Positions 1 through 10,380 of a stretch of DNA of 64,000 nucleotides are shown in pieces. Origin of the DNA: Vombatus ursinus (Eukaryota > Chordata > Mammalia > Diprotodontia > Vombatidae); contig NW_020954630.1 of the NCBI RefSeq assembly GCF_900497805.2, positions 12,176,959-12,240,958 on the forward strand, in the 5' to 3' direction. Below the pieces are notes generated by a model that was not told the origin of the DNA, searched no databases, and was given only the letters and a program-made list of their open reading frames with translations. Position 1 is the stretch's first letter; each line of letters opens with the position of its first letter. The position numbers and the translations under genes are program-made.

Positions 1-99
1 AAACCTAGTAACCATCAAAGAAACATTCAGATACACAGAGAATACAACATCATATTAGTAAAACTGGAGACTTATTTTGTTTCATTTTTAATGTGAGAA

Positions 100-290
100 T
101 CATTTTGGAGTAGTGGATAGAGAGATGATTTACTTAATTTCATGTCTTGCCTTTGACGTATAGGTTGTGTGACCCTGGGCAAGTCTTTCAATGCAGTACT
201 GTAGGCCTCTAAGACTGTGAGTTGTGTAATAGATGTCTATCTGAAAAGAGAGGAAATTTCCTTCCAATTAAGGAATAAATCACCATCCAA
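100..290 (+). repeat. MIR-type marsupial SINE, old
   Basis: The body reads 'tagtggatagagag', then 'gttgtgtgaccctgggcaag', then 'cctctaagactgtgagttg'. This follows the MIR_Mars-like order of tRNA-like head, core and a tail with 'ctctaagact.taagttg'. It is diverged and has no clear poly(A) or target duplication, so it is old. Confidence 0.6.
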
Positions 291-1084
291 GTTTGCAGAT
301 GACACAGGCAGGAAGCTGTAGACAACACTTTGAGAGATACAGTCTAGTTCCCAAGAGATATCACCAGAATTCTGGTTAAAATGGCTGCCTTATTGGAGAC
401 AAGCCACCCACAACCCATACCTCCTGTGGCTGAAACCTCAGATTCACAGCAGACTAACTGATGTTCAAAAAATAATGAATTCTTTCACCCTAGCAGTTGA
501 CAAAAAATCAGCCAGAAGCCCATTGGCAATAGAAAAGGGAATCCCCAACAGCAAAACCAGCACAGTAAAAGAAGATGGTAGCCTGATAATACGTTCAGTT
601 ATGCATCAGAGACCCACATCACCTATAATGTCCAACCAGAGGATAGGAATCTCTTGAGAAAGCCCAAGGGTGGTCAGAATCCTACAGTGGTGACCTTAGA
701 AGCTACCAGGCACAGTGAAAAGAAGGGAGAGCATGGGTATTGTAGAAAGAATTGTTATTCACGTTTGGGATGAACTAGATGACCAATGGAGGTTCCTTCC
801 ATCTGTATTTCACCCTGCTGTGAAGTTACTAAGCTCTGTTATAACATTGTTCTGGTAATGATTTTAAGTCAAGTCAATAATTATTAAGCACTTGAATAGA
901 AAATAGAATGACAGAAGAAAAAGGGGCAAACTACTTTTTTGGGGTTTCTCTAAATTACATTGAAAAGATATCAAATTAGAAATTGAACTTAGAGTAAGAG
1001 TCGGTAAATTATAATTCGAGAGCCAAATGCTCTCATCCTCCTTTTTTTGTAAGGCCTGTCAGCTAAAAATGTTATTTACATTTT
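291..1084. other. Unassigned intronic sequence
   Basis: No gene is seen. The words 'aagtttgcagatgacaca' at about 290-307 resemble CR1/L2-type LINE reverse transcriptase sequence, but the match is too short to assign. The 60-codon open frame at 475-657 looks like chance. The stretch ends at the T-rich tail of the HAL1-like element. Confidence 0.4.
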
Positions 1085-1119
1085 TTCCAGATTTTATTAA
1101 TTTATTTATTTTTGGTTTT

Positions 1120-1700
1120 CAACATTCACTTCCACAAGATTTTGAGTTCCAGATTTTCTCCCCATCTTGTCCCTCTCCCACCCCAAAATAGCGTGCATTC
1201 TGAATACCCCTTCTCGTAATCTGCCCTTCCTTCTATTTCCCCCCCCTTCTCTAATCCTCTTCCCCTTCTGTTTTCCTGTAGGGCAGGATAGATTTCTATA
1301 CCCCATTGCCTGTATATCTTATTTCCCAGTTGCATGTAAAAACAATTTTTTAACATTTGTTTTTAAAACTTTGGGTTCCAGATTTTCTCCCTTCCTCCCC
1401 CCCCACCCTCATTGAGAAGGCAAGTAACTCCATACAGTTTATACATGTATAGTCATGCAAAACACTTCCATAGTAGCCATGTTGTGAAAAATTAACTATA
1501 TTTCCCTTAATCCTATCCTGCCCCACCTCCATTTATTCTATTCTTTCTTTTGACCCTGCCCCTCCTTAGAAGTGTTTGCTTCTGATTACCCCCTCCCCCA
1601 ATCTGCCCTTCTCTCTATTATCCCCCTGGTCTCTTGTCCCCCCCCCCGTTTTCCTGTAGGGTAAGATAGATTTCCATACCCAATTGAGGGTGTATGTTAT
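1120..1700 (-). repeat. Duplicated block in the HAL1 3'UTR
   Basis: The phrase 'gttttcctgtaggg' followed by 'atagatttc.ataccc' occurs at about 1270-1305 and again at about 1650-1682. Each is preceded by 'atctgcccttc' and a C-rich tract. L1-tail words ('ggttccagattttctcc', and 'gagttccagattttctcc') also occur twice, at about 1373 and 1144. On the - strand this is a partly tandem, G-rich 3'UTR. Confidence 0.6.
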
Positions 1701-2067
1701 TCCCTCTTTAAGCCAAATCAGATGAGAATAAGATTCACTCATTCCCTCTCACCTTCCCCCATTTCCCCTCCACTGTAAAAGCCTTTTCTTGTCTGTTTTA
1801 TGTGAGATAATTTACCCCATTCTACCTCTCTCTTTCTCCTTCTCCCAGTATAATCCTCTCTCACCCCTTAATTTTATTTTCCAGATATCACCCCTTCATC
1901 TTCAACTCACCCTGTGCCCTCTATTATATATACATATAATTTTTTCCCTCCAACTACCCTAATGCTGACAAAGGTCTCATGAGTTACAAATACCATTTTT
2001 CCATGCGGGAATGTAAACAGTTCAACCTTAATGAGTCCCTTATGTTTTCTCTTTCCTGTTTACCTCT

Positions 2068-2628
2068 TCATGTTTCTTTTGAGTCTTGTATTTGAAAGTC
2101 AGAATTTCTATTCAGCTCTGGCCTTTTCATCAAGAATGTTTGAAAGTCCTCTATTTCACGAATATTCATTTTTTCCTCTGAAGGATTATACTCAGTTTTG
2201 CTGGGTAGGTAATTCTTGATTGTAATCCTATCACCTTTGACCTCCAGAATATTATATTCCAAGCCCTTGGTCCCTTAATGTAGAGGCTGCTAAATCTTGT
2301 GTTGTCCTGATTGTATTTCCACAATACTTGAATTATTTCTTTCCAGCTGCCTGCAATATTTTCTCCTTGACCTGGAAACTCTGGAATTTGGCTACAATGT
2401 TCCTAGGAGTTTTCCTTTAGGGATCTCTTTCAGGAGATGATCGATGGATTCTTTTTCTGTTTTGCCCTCTGGTTCTAGAATATCAGGGCAGATTTCCTTG
2501 ATAATATCTTGAAAGATGGTGTGTAGGCACTTTTTTTGATCATGGCTTTCAGATAGTCCAATAATTTTTAAATTATCTCTCCTGGAACTATTTTCCAGGT
2601 CAGTTGTTTTTCCAGTGAGATATTTCAC
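2068..2628 (-). pseudogene. L1/HAL1 ORF1p RRM and C-terminal domain (fossil, frameshifted)
   Basis: In one frame (2392-2628) the translation reads 'DLENSSRRDNLKIIGLSES', then 'IIKEICPDILEPEGK'. This is the conserved RRM of L1 ORF1p. After a frame change, 'IEDFQTFLMKRPELNRNS' (2068-2262) is the typical end of the C-terminal domain. At least two frame changes separate it from the coiled coil upstream, so no complete ORF1 protein can be made. Confidence 0.8.
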
Positions 2629-2998
2629 ATTGTTTTATATTTTTTTCATTCTTTTGGTTTTGTTTTACAGTGTCTTGATTTCTCATAAAGTCACTAGCTT
2701 CCAATTGCTCCATTCTACTTTTTAAGGAAGCATTTTCTTCAGTGAGCTTTTGGACTTCCTTTTCCATCTGGCCCATTCTGCTTTTTAAGGCATTCTTCTC
2801 CTCATTGGCTTTTTGGACATCTTTTGCCATGTGGGTTAGGTTATTTTTTAAGGTGTTATTTTCTTCAGTGTTTTTTTGGGTCTCCTTTAGCAAGCTGGTG
2901 ACTTGTTTTTCATGATTTTCTTGTATCACTCTAATTTCTCTTCCCAGTTTTTCCTCTATTTCTCTTACCTGGCTCAAAACAAATGGCTCTGTAGCCAT
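2600..2998 (-). pseudogene. L1/HAL1 ORF1p coiled-coil region (fossil)
   Basis: A 132-codon open stretch starts MATEPFVLSQVREIEEKLGR and continues as charged heptads with repeated 'LKSRMxQMEKEVQKLTEEN' units. This is the trimerising coiled coil of L1 ORF1p, an RNA-binding chaperone in the retroposon particle. The RNA-binding part continues toward lower coordinates in another frame, so the gene is frameshifted. It belongs to the HAL1-like element and is not a host gene. Confidence 0.8.
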
Positions 2999-4035
2999 TT
3001 CCTCTACTTCTCTTACTCAGAATGCTTTTTGAGCTCTTCCATGGCCTGTGACTGGTTCATATTTTTCTTGGAGACTTTGGATGTAGGAGCTTTGACTTTG
3101 TTGCCTTCTGGTTGTATGTTTTGATCTTCTTTGTCACCAAAGAAAGATTCTGTGGTCTGACTTTTTTTTTTTTGCGCAGTTTGCTCATGATCCCAGCCAA
3201 TTACTTGAGTTATAAACTCTTTGTTAAGGTAAGGGTCTGTTTCCAGTGTGGAGAATGTACTGTCTCAAGCTTCAGGGGTTTTGTTCAGCTGTTTTCAGAG
3301 ATACTTCTAGGGACCCGTAAATTTTCACTTCTTCCAAGGTGCTATGATGAAGGGCGAAGTGTTTACTCCTTTCCTGGCCTGGACTCTGGTCTATGAGTGA
3401 CTACAAGCACTCTTTTCTCCCTTGGAATTGTGAGGAGCATTCCCTCTCCACCACTACTACAAGCTACACCACACCAGTGCTTTTCTTCACCCCAGCACTG
3501 CCACCCAGAACTGTGACCCAGATCCAAGCACATGTAAAGCAAGAGAATCCGGCCTCAGCACCAGCAAAGAGATCCCTGCAATCCTCCTGATCAGCCACTC
3601 AGTTCCACCTCAGTCTGTGGGCCGCGCTCAGGAAGCAGCCACCGCCCTGAGGCTGTGCCAGGACTAAGGCTGGGACAGAGCTTCTCTCTCACCAAGGTCA
3701 CAGACTTTTCCTACTGATCTTTTAAGTTATTGAGAAGTCTGGAAACCACCACAGCTGTCTGTGGTTCAGTTCCTTGAGGCTTGCTCCAGGTTTGCTGAGG
3801 ACTGGTCTTTGCCTGTGCATCCAAGCTGAACTGCTCTCTTCTCCCAGTGTCATGCAATAGACCTTTCCAATCAACCATCCAGGTAGTCTTAGGCTGGAAA
3901 TTTGTTTCACTCTGTCTTTTTGTGGGTTCTGCTGCTCTAGAATTTGTTTAGAGCCATTTTTTACAGGTATTTGGAGGGGTTTGGGGGAGAGCTCAAGAAA
4001 CTCACTGCTTTTACTCCAACATCTTGGCTCCACCC

Positions 4036-5375
4036 CCAGTAATGATATATTTGCACTGGCTGTTCAGTACTCAAAGCCTGTCAATTTAGTGACCAGTGGC
4101 ATGTGTTTTTGACATAACTAGCAATGTTTATGGGCAAAACTGTCCAAGAACAGAGCAAAGCAAATTAATCCATATGGAGATCAATCATTGCCTCATTAAT
4201 ACCATGCCCTAACTCTGAAGCTAACCAACCACAGATCATTTAATATGCACAGCAATACTATGCTATAATTCCTATAGGATATAAGTTGTTACTATCATTT
4301 GAGCAGTGAAATATACAGCACTGCCCATAAACACAACACTATTATATCTACCTAATTTAAAACAATTAAAAAATAAGGCATCTTTTGGATGAGAATATGT
4401 AAACCATGCTGTACGTACTTTATTTTTCTTTCTTACATGATTTCTAAGTTATGTTTATACACCAAAACTGAAATATTCTAAATAAAAGTGGCAGTATCCT
4501 CAAAATTACTTTTTTTAGGCCTGTAGTCATTAATATAAAAGTTTCTATGTCCTTTGATTATTGGTTTTCTTTTTCACTGATTTAGAGATAATCTCCTAGG
4601 ATGCTTTATGTAATCTGAGATCATTGTCAACAAAAATATTTCACAGACTTCTGGGGAAGTCAGGAAGGTGAGATAACAATTTCAAAAATAACCCAAGAGA
4701 ACCGCGTCAAAGTATACAAAAAACACATATTTATAGGTTTAAAATTATGTTTTTATTATTAATGTGAATATGATTTCCTAGTCTGTTACTTAAAATGGTA
4801 GTTTATAAGTGAAAAGACTAGTCATTAAAATGATACATAAGTCAAATGGGGATTTTCATCGTTACTCCTGGATAGCTTGCTGTAGTACTTGAGGAATGAT
4901 GTCTATCACCTGGCCTACCCTTCTCCTTTTAGAAATTTTTTGAAATAACTAAGTTACACATGTCAGAAAATAAAATAACCTAGAGGATGGCTTTGATTCT
5001 AGCTTAAAGTACATTATGAAAAATAGAGTGCTTACATGTAAAATGCCTTAATTTCCCATCTTCACTGAACTCTGAGATGTCTGCTGTGTATTGCCCAGTA
5101 TAGTCTTTTCCCCTTTCTTTTAATTCATTGCCAACTAGGCATTCCTGTGTTTCCATAGGCGTCAGCATTCACCTGCCTTTCTTCCTTCATTTTAGTGTGG
5201 TTGAACAGTTAGGTATGTTTATCCTATTTATATCACACATGGTTTATTTAAACATATTTTGTGCTTAAATTATTTTTTAAAAAATGTGATCCATACAGTT
5301 ATAATATTTTAGTAAAAGACTTTCTGTTAGGGGAAAAAAATGTAGACTGAACTAGTTATTAATGGTTCAGTGTAA
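4036..5375. other. Unassigned AT-rich intronic sequence
   Basis: No open frame of note, no recognisable SINE or LINE and no RNA gene is seen. It is unique-looking DNA or repeats too old to recognise by eye. Confidence 0.4.
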
Positions 5376-5500
5376 ACACAGGATAATAGCATAAAGAAAT
5401 GGAAGAAAACTTTGAGGTCATTGAGTTTTACAGATGAGGAAACCGGAGATGTCAAGGGACATGCTTGGAGTCACATAGCTGGTATGGGGTCTAAGACAAT
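5376..5500 (-). repeat. THER1/MIR SINE fragment
   Basis: The + strand reads 'tttacagatgaggaaaccgg', then 'tcacatagctgg', the antisense core of a MIR/THER1 SINE ('tttacagatgaggaaactga...gtcacacagctag'). Confidence 0.6.
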
Positions 5501-5599
5501 TTTAAAAACCAAGTGATAAAAGAAAATAATTTAAATAAAATTGAGTAAAATGAAATACAGTTCCCCCTATTAGTTTTAAATGTAAACTTAAATACTTGG

Positions 5600-5690
5600 T
5601 TTTGAAAGGCAGGATAGTACAGTAGATGGTACACCAGACTAGCAGTTAGGAGACTTGATTCTGCAACCAGCACATGCACTGGAAAATTAA
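5600..5690 (+). repeat. MIR SINE head fragment
   Basis: 'gtacagtagatggtacaccagact' split by substitutions, followed by 'aggagacttgattctgcaacc', fits the tRNA-like head of a MIR ('gtgcagtgga...aggagacctgggttc'). The tail is missing where the GAPDH retrocopy begins. Confidence 0.45.
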
Positions 5691-5734
5691 CTTTTCTTTG
5701 ATTGGAATAGTGATTATTAAGTTTTTTTTCCTAG

Positions 5735-6392
5735 GTTTTTGTTTTTGCATTGAATACATCAACTTTATTGATGATAGAGAATATAGGACTCTATGCTTCT
5801 CCCTTTTTGTGTGTGTGGGGGGCATGAGATCCTCAGCATAGGATAGGAATGTGGGCTCCCCAGTGGCAGAACTCTCCTTTTGGCTGGGAATGAAGATAAT
5901 GGCTTTCTGCTTTACTCCTTGGAGGCCTTGTAGACCATGAGATCTTCTACCAGGTTGCTGTAAATAAATAGTCATTGTCGAACCAGGAAGTGAACTTGTC
6001 AAAATGGGCAATTAAGGGCAATATCAGTTCCAGCATCAAAAGTAGAAAGTCATAAGCCACAACTAAGTTACAACCAGGTCCTCTTTGTAGACTAAGATGC
6101 CCTTTAGAAGTCCCTTTGATGTTTGTGTTTCCACTTTCTTGATATCATTTCAAAAGTTTATCCAGCTTGCAGGTCATATGCACAGTAAATACTTTGGGAA
6201 TAGGAACATGAAAGACCCTCCCTGTGAGTTTCCTATTCTGCTCAGGGATGGCCTTGCACACAGTCTTAGCACCAGTGAGTCATGCCCATCATTCCTCAGC
6301 TTGTCAGAGGGACCATCTATTGTCTTCTGGGTCGGATAGGCTATAGTCTTGATTCCTTCCTCAATGCCAGAATTGCTGGATTCTTTTCCAGG
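5735..6392 (-). pseudogene. GAPDH: GAPDH processed pseudogene, 5'-truncated
   Basis: The - strand reads through the C-terminal half of glyceraldehyde-3-phosphate dehydrogenase, a glycolytic enzyme. Just before a TAA at 5912-5914 it reads DLMVYKASKE, matching the usual GAPDH end DLMxHMASKE. Going back, 'HFDKFTSWFDNDY' matches 'HFVKLISWYDNEF', 'IPEQNRKLTGRVFHVP' matches 'IPELNGKLTGMAFRVP', and 'SLSDPEDNRWSL' matches 'ITATQKTVDGPSGKL'. No introns interrupt it, a 3'UTR follows with AATAAA at 5764-5769 (-), and T-rich tracts at 5722-5746 (+) mark the poly(A). Several stops, frame changes and a loss of about 13 codons near 'GALQNIIPA' show it is dead. The N-terminal NAD-binding half and catalytic Cys are absent. 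The parent gene is elsewhere. No clear target duplication was found. Confidence 0.9.
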
Positions 6393-7512
6393 TCATTCCC
6401 TGTAATTGTAGGTATCCCTCAAGGTTTCTGCCCTGGGCCCTCTTCTTTTCTCCTTCCCCCCAAGATATGATTACCATCTTTAATCCTAATGTTTCTCATA
6501 TCTATCCTGCCCCATTCTGTCTGCTAACCTCCTATCTCAAATCTCCAGCTGCCTTTCAGACATGTCAAACTGGATGTCCAGCAGACACCTTAAGCTTAAG
6601 ATATCCAAAATGGAACTAATTGTTTTTCCCCCTGAACCATCCCTCCACCTTTGCTATTACCATAGAGGGCATTACCATCCTCCAATTTCCCCAGGCTTGC
6701 AACCTAGGAATCATTCTGGATTCCTTATTATTTCTCCCTTTCCACCATATCCAATCTGTTGTCAAGGCCTATTGATTTCATCTTTGGAGTTTGTTGAATA
6801 CTCCTCCCTTTTCTACTCTGGCTTTGCTACCACCCTGCTGCAGGTCCCCATTACTTCACTGTTAGACTATAGTAACAGCCTGCTAGTTAGTCTGCCTACT
6901 TGGCTTCTCCCCTCCACCTCTCAGTAAACTCCAGCAGCTTCCTATTGCCTCTAGCAAAATCCTCTGTTTGGCTTTCACAGACCTTGATAACACTGGGGTG
7001 GGGAACCTGCCATGGCCTTGAGGCCACAGGTAGCCTCCAGTCAAAGGGCCACACTTGAGGACCTAGAGGGCTGCATGTGGCCTCAAGGCCACAAGTTCCC
7101 CACTCCTGAAGAATCTTCCCCATCCTCCGCCTTTCCAATGTTCTTACATCTTACTCGCTACCATGTATTCTTCAATCCAGTGACACTGGCTCTATTGCAC
7201 GAAGACACGCCATCTCTTGAATCTCTTCTTTGTCCCTTCTGGCTTCCTTCAAGTTCCAACTAAAAGCTCATCTTCTACAGGAAGTCTTTCCCAACCTCTC
7301 TTCATTCTAGTGCCTTAGCTCTGTTGATTTTTGTATTCTGTATATATAGTTTATTTGTACATATTTGTTTGCTTATTGAATTCCTCTTATATTGTGAGCC
7401 CCTTGAGGGCAGGGACCTTTTTTTAAACCTCTTTTTTTAATATCCTCAACATTTAACACAGTGCCTAGCGCAGAATAAGTACTTAATAAATGCTTATTGA
7501 CTGACTGTGATG
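6393..7512 (+). mobile_element. L2 LINE, reverse transcriptase C-terminal part and 3' end
   Basis: Translation gives 'VGIPQGFCPGP' (RT motif VPQGSVLGP) at about 6410-6440. 'MSNWMSSRHLKLKISKMEL' follows at 6562, the L2 'MSxRHLKLNxSKTEL' motif. The 3' end (7385-7512) has the standard L2 words 'gtgagccccttgagggcagg', 'cacagtgcctagcgcagaa' and 'cttaataaatgcttattgac'. The hAT element at 6993-7108 sits inside it. It carries several frame breaks and is 5'-truncated, beginning where the GAPDH retrocopy ends. Confidence 0.85.
6993..7108. mobile_element. Small palindromic hAT-type element (MITE) inside L2
   Basis: The left end 'ctggggtggggaacctg' is an imperfect inverted copy of the right end, whose reverse complement is 'caggagtggggaacttg' (14 of 17 match). 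Next inward, 'ggccttgaggccaca' pairs with 'tgtggcctcaaggcc'. The middle holds 'agggccacacttgaggac' and 'ctagagggctgcatgtgg', words I associate with a marsupial/mammal Charlie-like hAT family. It is non-autonomous and about 116 bp. An 8-bp target duplication is not clear. Confidence 0.7.
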
Positions 7513-8470
7513 AGTAAATTTCTGTATCATAACTAACTAGTCATTTCTTGTTGATTGGTTAGGTAACAAAAAAATGCAAAATGGATTTCTATCTCAGCAA
7601 AAGAGCTCGTAAAATTATTCTGCCCTTTTCTATCACATATTTGTATGAACAAGCATTTTTACTTTATTCTTACTTTAAATCAAAATACAGAAATAAACTC
7701 ATTGCAGAACTAGGTTTAAGACTATATCTGGTATTGAGCTTAAAATTGCAGTTTTTTTCCCAAATAAAAATGTCCAGAATTGAAATTTAATATATATATG
7801 ATTGCTATATTCATTTAAGCATCTTCCTAATTTTATCTTATTTTATTAAAATGATATTTTTATATTCAACAAAATTTGCAAACTAAAGTAATTTAATATT
7901 GTATAAAGATAATAGTAAGCATATGAGATCTAACCGGGTTACTTCTAATTATTACAGAATATCCCACATAAAATTTCTGTAATTATTTTATAATTAGTTT
8001 CGTAATTTCATATTTATGGTTTTAATAGTTGTGGATAGAATAAAATTTTATATTTAATTATTATATGATGTAAAGTTTAATTTGGAGTTTTTTGGGCAAA
8101 TTTACCACTGTAGTTGTTGTAAGCACTTAATGACTAAATCTAAAAGAATAATATGAGCAGTATTTTAAATTACCTTGAGTGTTTACAGCACTTCTTTGTT
8201 GCTATCCAAACAGGTTTTTGGATCAAAAAACATTGGGAACCACAGGAGTAGTGTCAAGTATACCCTGTAGTCATCTCTTTAGGAGATTTAGAGATCTCTG
8301 GTTATAAAGCAAGAAGGTGGTATCCCATTGCTACTGGGTTAAAATTCAAACTCATTGGGAAACACTGACCATTATTAAGCTGGAGGATGACCTGCTTAGA
8401 CCTGTGCTAAAGCTAAAGGATATGTTATTTCCATTTGTATTGAGCATGAGTTGGAGGAGAAAGGAACCTA
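7513..8470. other. Unassigned AT-rich intronic sequence
   Basis: Very AT-rich (for example 7780-8110). A 69-codon open frame at 7581-7790 has no recognisable domain and looks like chance. No repeat was recognised. Confidence 0.4.
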
Positions 8471-8575
8471 GAATCTGAGATCAATTAGGAAGGTGTTGTA
8501 GAGATTAATCTAGATAAAAGCTAATGTGGATCTAGATTAGGGTGGTGACCTAGGTAGGAGTAGTGAAACTGTGTG
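8471..8575 (-). mobile_element. L2 fragment (antisense)
   Basis: 'caattaggaaggtgttgtag' and 'agattagggtggtgacctag' fit the antisense L2 ORF ('caattaggaggctattgcaatag...ctagggtggtggc'). Confidence 0.5.
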
Positions 8576-8759
8576 GCAGTTTCCTCAACAGAAAGGTTGG
8601 GTTAAAGGGACAAAATTATGTGAGTTCTGTTTTCAGCATATTGAGTAATAAAAGAAATATCATTATAGATTAATTTTAGAATCTTTATGGATTTCTTTCT
8701 ATCATGCCTAGTAGCTCCTGCATTTGAGTTATAGTAATAGTATAAAATATTTTTGAAGA

Positions 8760-9975
8760 GTAGAAAAAATATTGCCCATTTTCCAACAAAAAGGAAAAGA
8801 AGAAAACAGAATCTACAAATCATAAGCCAATGAATTTAACCTCAATTTTAGGGAAAATTCTAATCATTAAAGAGCGAGGGGGTGAATATTTAGAAAGAGA
8901 AGCAGTGATTGCAAAAATTCAACATGGCTTCATCAAGAATTATGCCAGACTATTTCCTTTTTTGACCCTTACAAATTGGCAGATGGAAGTAGTGCTATAA
9001 ATTTCATTTAACTAGATTTTACTGCTTTTGACAAAGTATGTCATACTGTTCTTGTGGAGAAGATGGACCTATGTAAACTAGATAATAATACAATCAGATT
9101 CATCAGTGATCAGATATTTGAACTTATAAGAGTTTGGTTAATGGTTCAATGTCAACATAGGATAGTAGCATAAGAGAAGTGGAAGAGACCTTTGAATTCA
9201 TTGAGTCCAAGCCCTTATTTTACAAATCAGGAAAACAGAGAGATCAGGTAACTTGCCCAAGGTCACACAGCTAGCATGTGTCTAAGACAGTTTTCAGATT
9301 CAAGTCTTCTTGACTCTTAAGATGGGTATTCTCTCTCCTGCATTACACTGACTCATAGTTGATCTCCAATGAAATATCCCAAGTATTTGTGCTTGACTTT
9401 GTGCTATTTGACATTTTTCTATCAGCCACTTAGTTAAAGTCATAGATAGCATGTTAGATTTGCAGAAGACACACTGAATGACAAAATCAAAAAAGAGTTT
9501 GGCAGATTAGACAATTGGGCTGAACCTAATAAAAGGAAATTCAGTAGGCAAAGCTATAAAGTATTAAACTTGAGTTTTAGAAAAAATCAGCTTTACAGAC
9601 AGGAGAAGAAAGGAAGGCATGGCTAGACAGCAAGATAGTACAGTATGAGTCATCAATGTGATGTGGTAGCCACAAAACCTAATGTGATCTTGGGCTATAT
9701 TAAGAGACATGGTTTCCAGGAAAAAAGAGGTAATAAATAGTTCCACTGTACTTTGCCCTTATTAGACCTCATCTGTAGTATTGTGTTCAACTCTGGGTAC
9801 CACAATTTAAGGACATTGATAAAGAGGCTAGTCTTCAAGATGAAACTAGATGACTATTTGTTAGGTATGTTTTATTGGGAATTACTTTCAGGTGTGGGTT
9901 GGGCTAGTTGCCTAAGGAGGTCCCTTCCAAATTGCAAATTCTTTGGTTCTCCAAAGGTTTGATACTTAGGCTATT
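8760..9975 (+). mobile_element. CR1/L3-like LINE fossil
   Basis: Translation in shifting frames gives 'IQHGFIKNYARL' and 'LDFTAFDKVCHTV', the RT motifs QHGFxKxxSC and LDFSKAFDxVxHxx of CR1-clade LINEs. Further 3' come 'cctcatctgtagtattgtgttcaactctgg' in two parts and, at 9838-9950, 'gatgaaactagatgactatt' and 'ggtcccttccaaattgcaaa'. These are hallmarks of CR1/L3 3' ends. A THER1/MIR SINE (9150-9355) interrupts it. Many frame breaks; ancient. Confidence 0.75.
9150..9355 (-). repeat. THER1/MIR SINE inside the CR1-like LINE
   Basis: The + strand reads 'ttttacaaatcaggaaaaca', 'gtaacttgcccaaggtcacacagctag' (in parts) and 'cttgactctta', the antisense of a THER1/MIR SINE, with the 'agagacctttgaattcattgagtcc' tail side first. 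It separates two parts of the surrounding LINE. Confidence 0.75.
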
Positions 9976-10234
9976 TCTGTGTTTTACTACAAAGATTCTG
10001 TCCCTTTTGTTTCATTATAAGTTAAATAACTTTGTGGTTCTGGGAAGGTGTTATTGACTACTTCATAAAATTATCTAGCAAGGTTTTATTGTTAAAACAG
10101 ATTAAAAGATGTCATAACCTTACTAAATGCACAGCAAATTGAGAAATTTCGATTCAATATGCTAGTATTCTCCTCTAAGGTTATCTTATATCTACTTTGT
10201 ATGTATCTTGCAAGTACTTTTTATTTCCACTGTT

Positions 10235-10380
10235 CTAATGGAAGTGTCTTGCCCATTAGAATATAAGTTCCCTGAGGGTAGGGACTGAGTTTGTCTCTCT
10301 TTAATATCTCTAGCTTTCAGGTAGTGCCTGGCTCTTACTTAAGGTTTGATAAATGATTGTTAATCCTTTGGATTGATTGT
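10235..10380 (+). mobile_element. L2 3' end
   Basis: 'tataagttccctgagggtag', 'gtagtgcctggctctta' and 'gataaatgattgttaatc' follow the L2 3' tail in order. It ends in 'ttggattgattg'. Confidence 0.7.

Larger units (their letters stand above)
1085..4035 (-). mobile_element. HAL1-like non-LTR retroposon (L1 ORF1 only), near full length
   Basis: Read on the - strand, the element begins near 4035 with a GC-rich 5'UTR ('ggagccaagatgttggagta'), which I recognise as an opossum-type L1/HAL1 5' end. An ORF1-like region follows at about 2998-2068. A purine- and G-rich 3'UTR then runs down to an A-rich tail at 1085-1115. There is no endonuclease or reverse transcriptase region between ORF1 and the 3'UTR. 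That layout defines HAL1 ('half L1'), which depends on L1 enzymes supplied in trans. ORF1 is split over several frames, so the copy is dead. Short look-alike flanks ('aatgttatttaca' near 1067, 'aatgatatatttgca' near 4041) could be an eroded target duplication. An internally deleted L1 is the alternative. Confidence 0.75.

Noticed and set aside
1167-1415. Pro/Phe-rich + strand frame.
   Set aside because: Antisense of the purine-rich HAL1 3'UTR.
5646-6011. 121-codon - strand frame.
   Set aside because: It runs out of frame through the GAPDH pseudogene and its 3'UTR; the GAPDH-like residues are in other frames.
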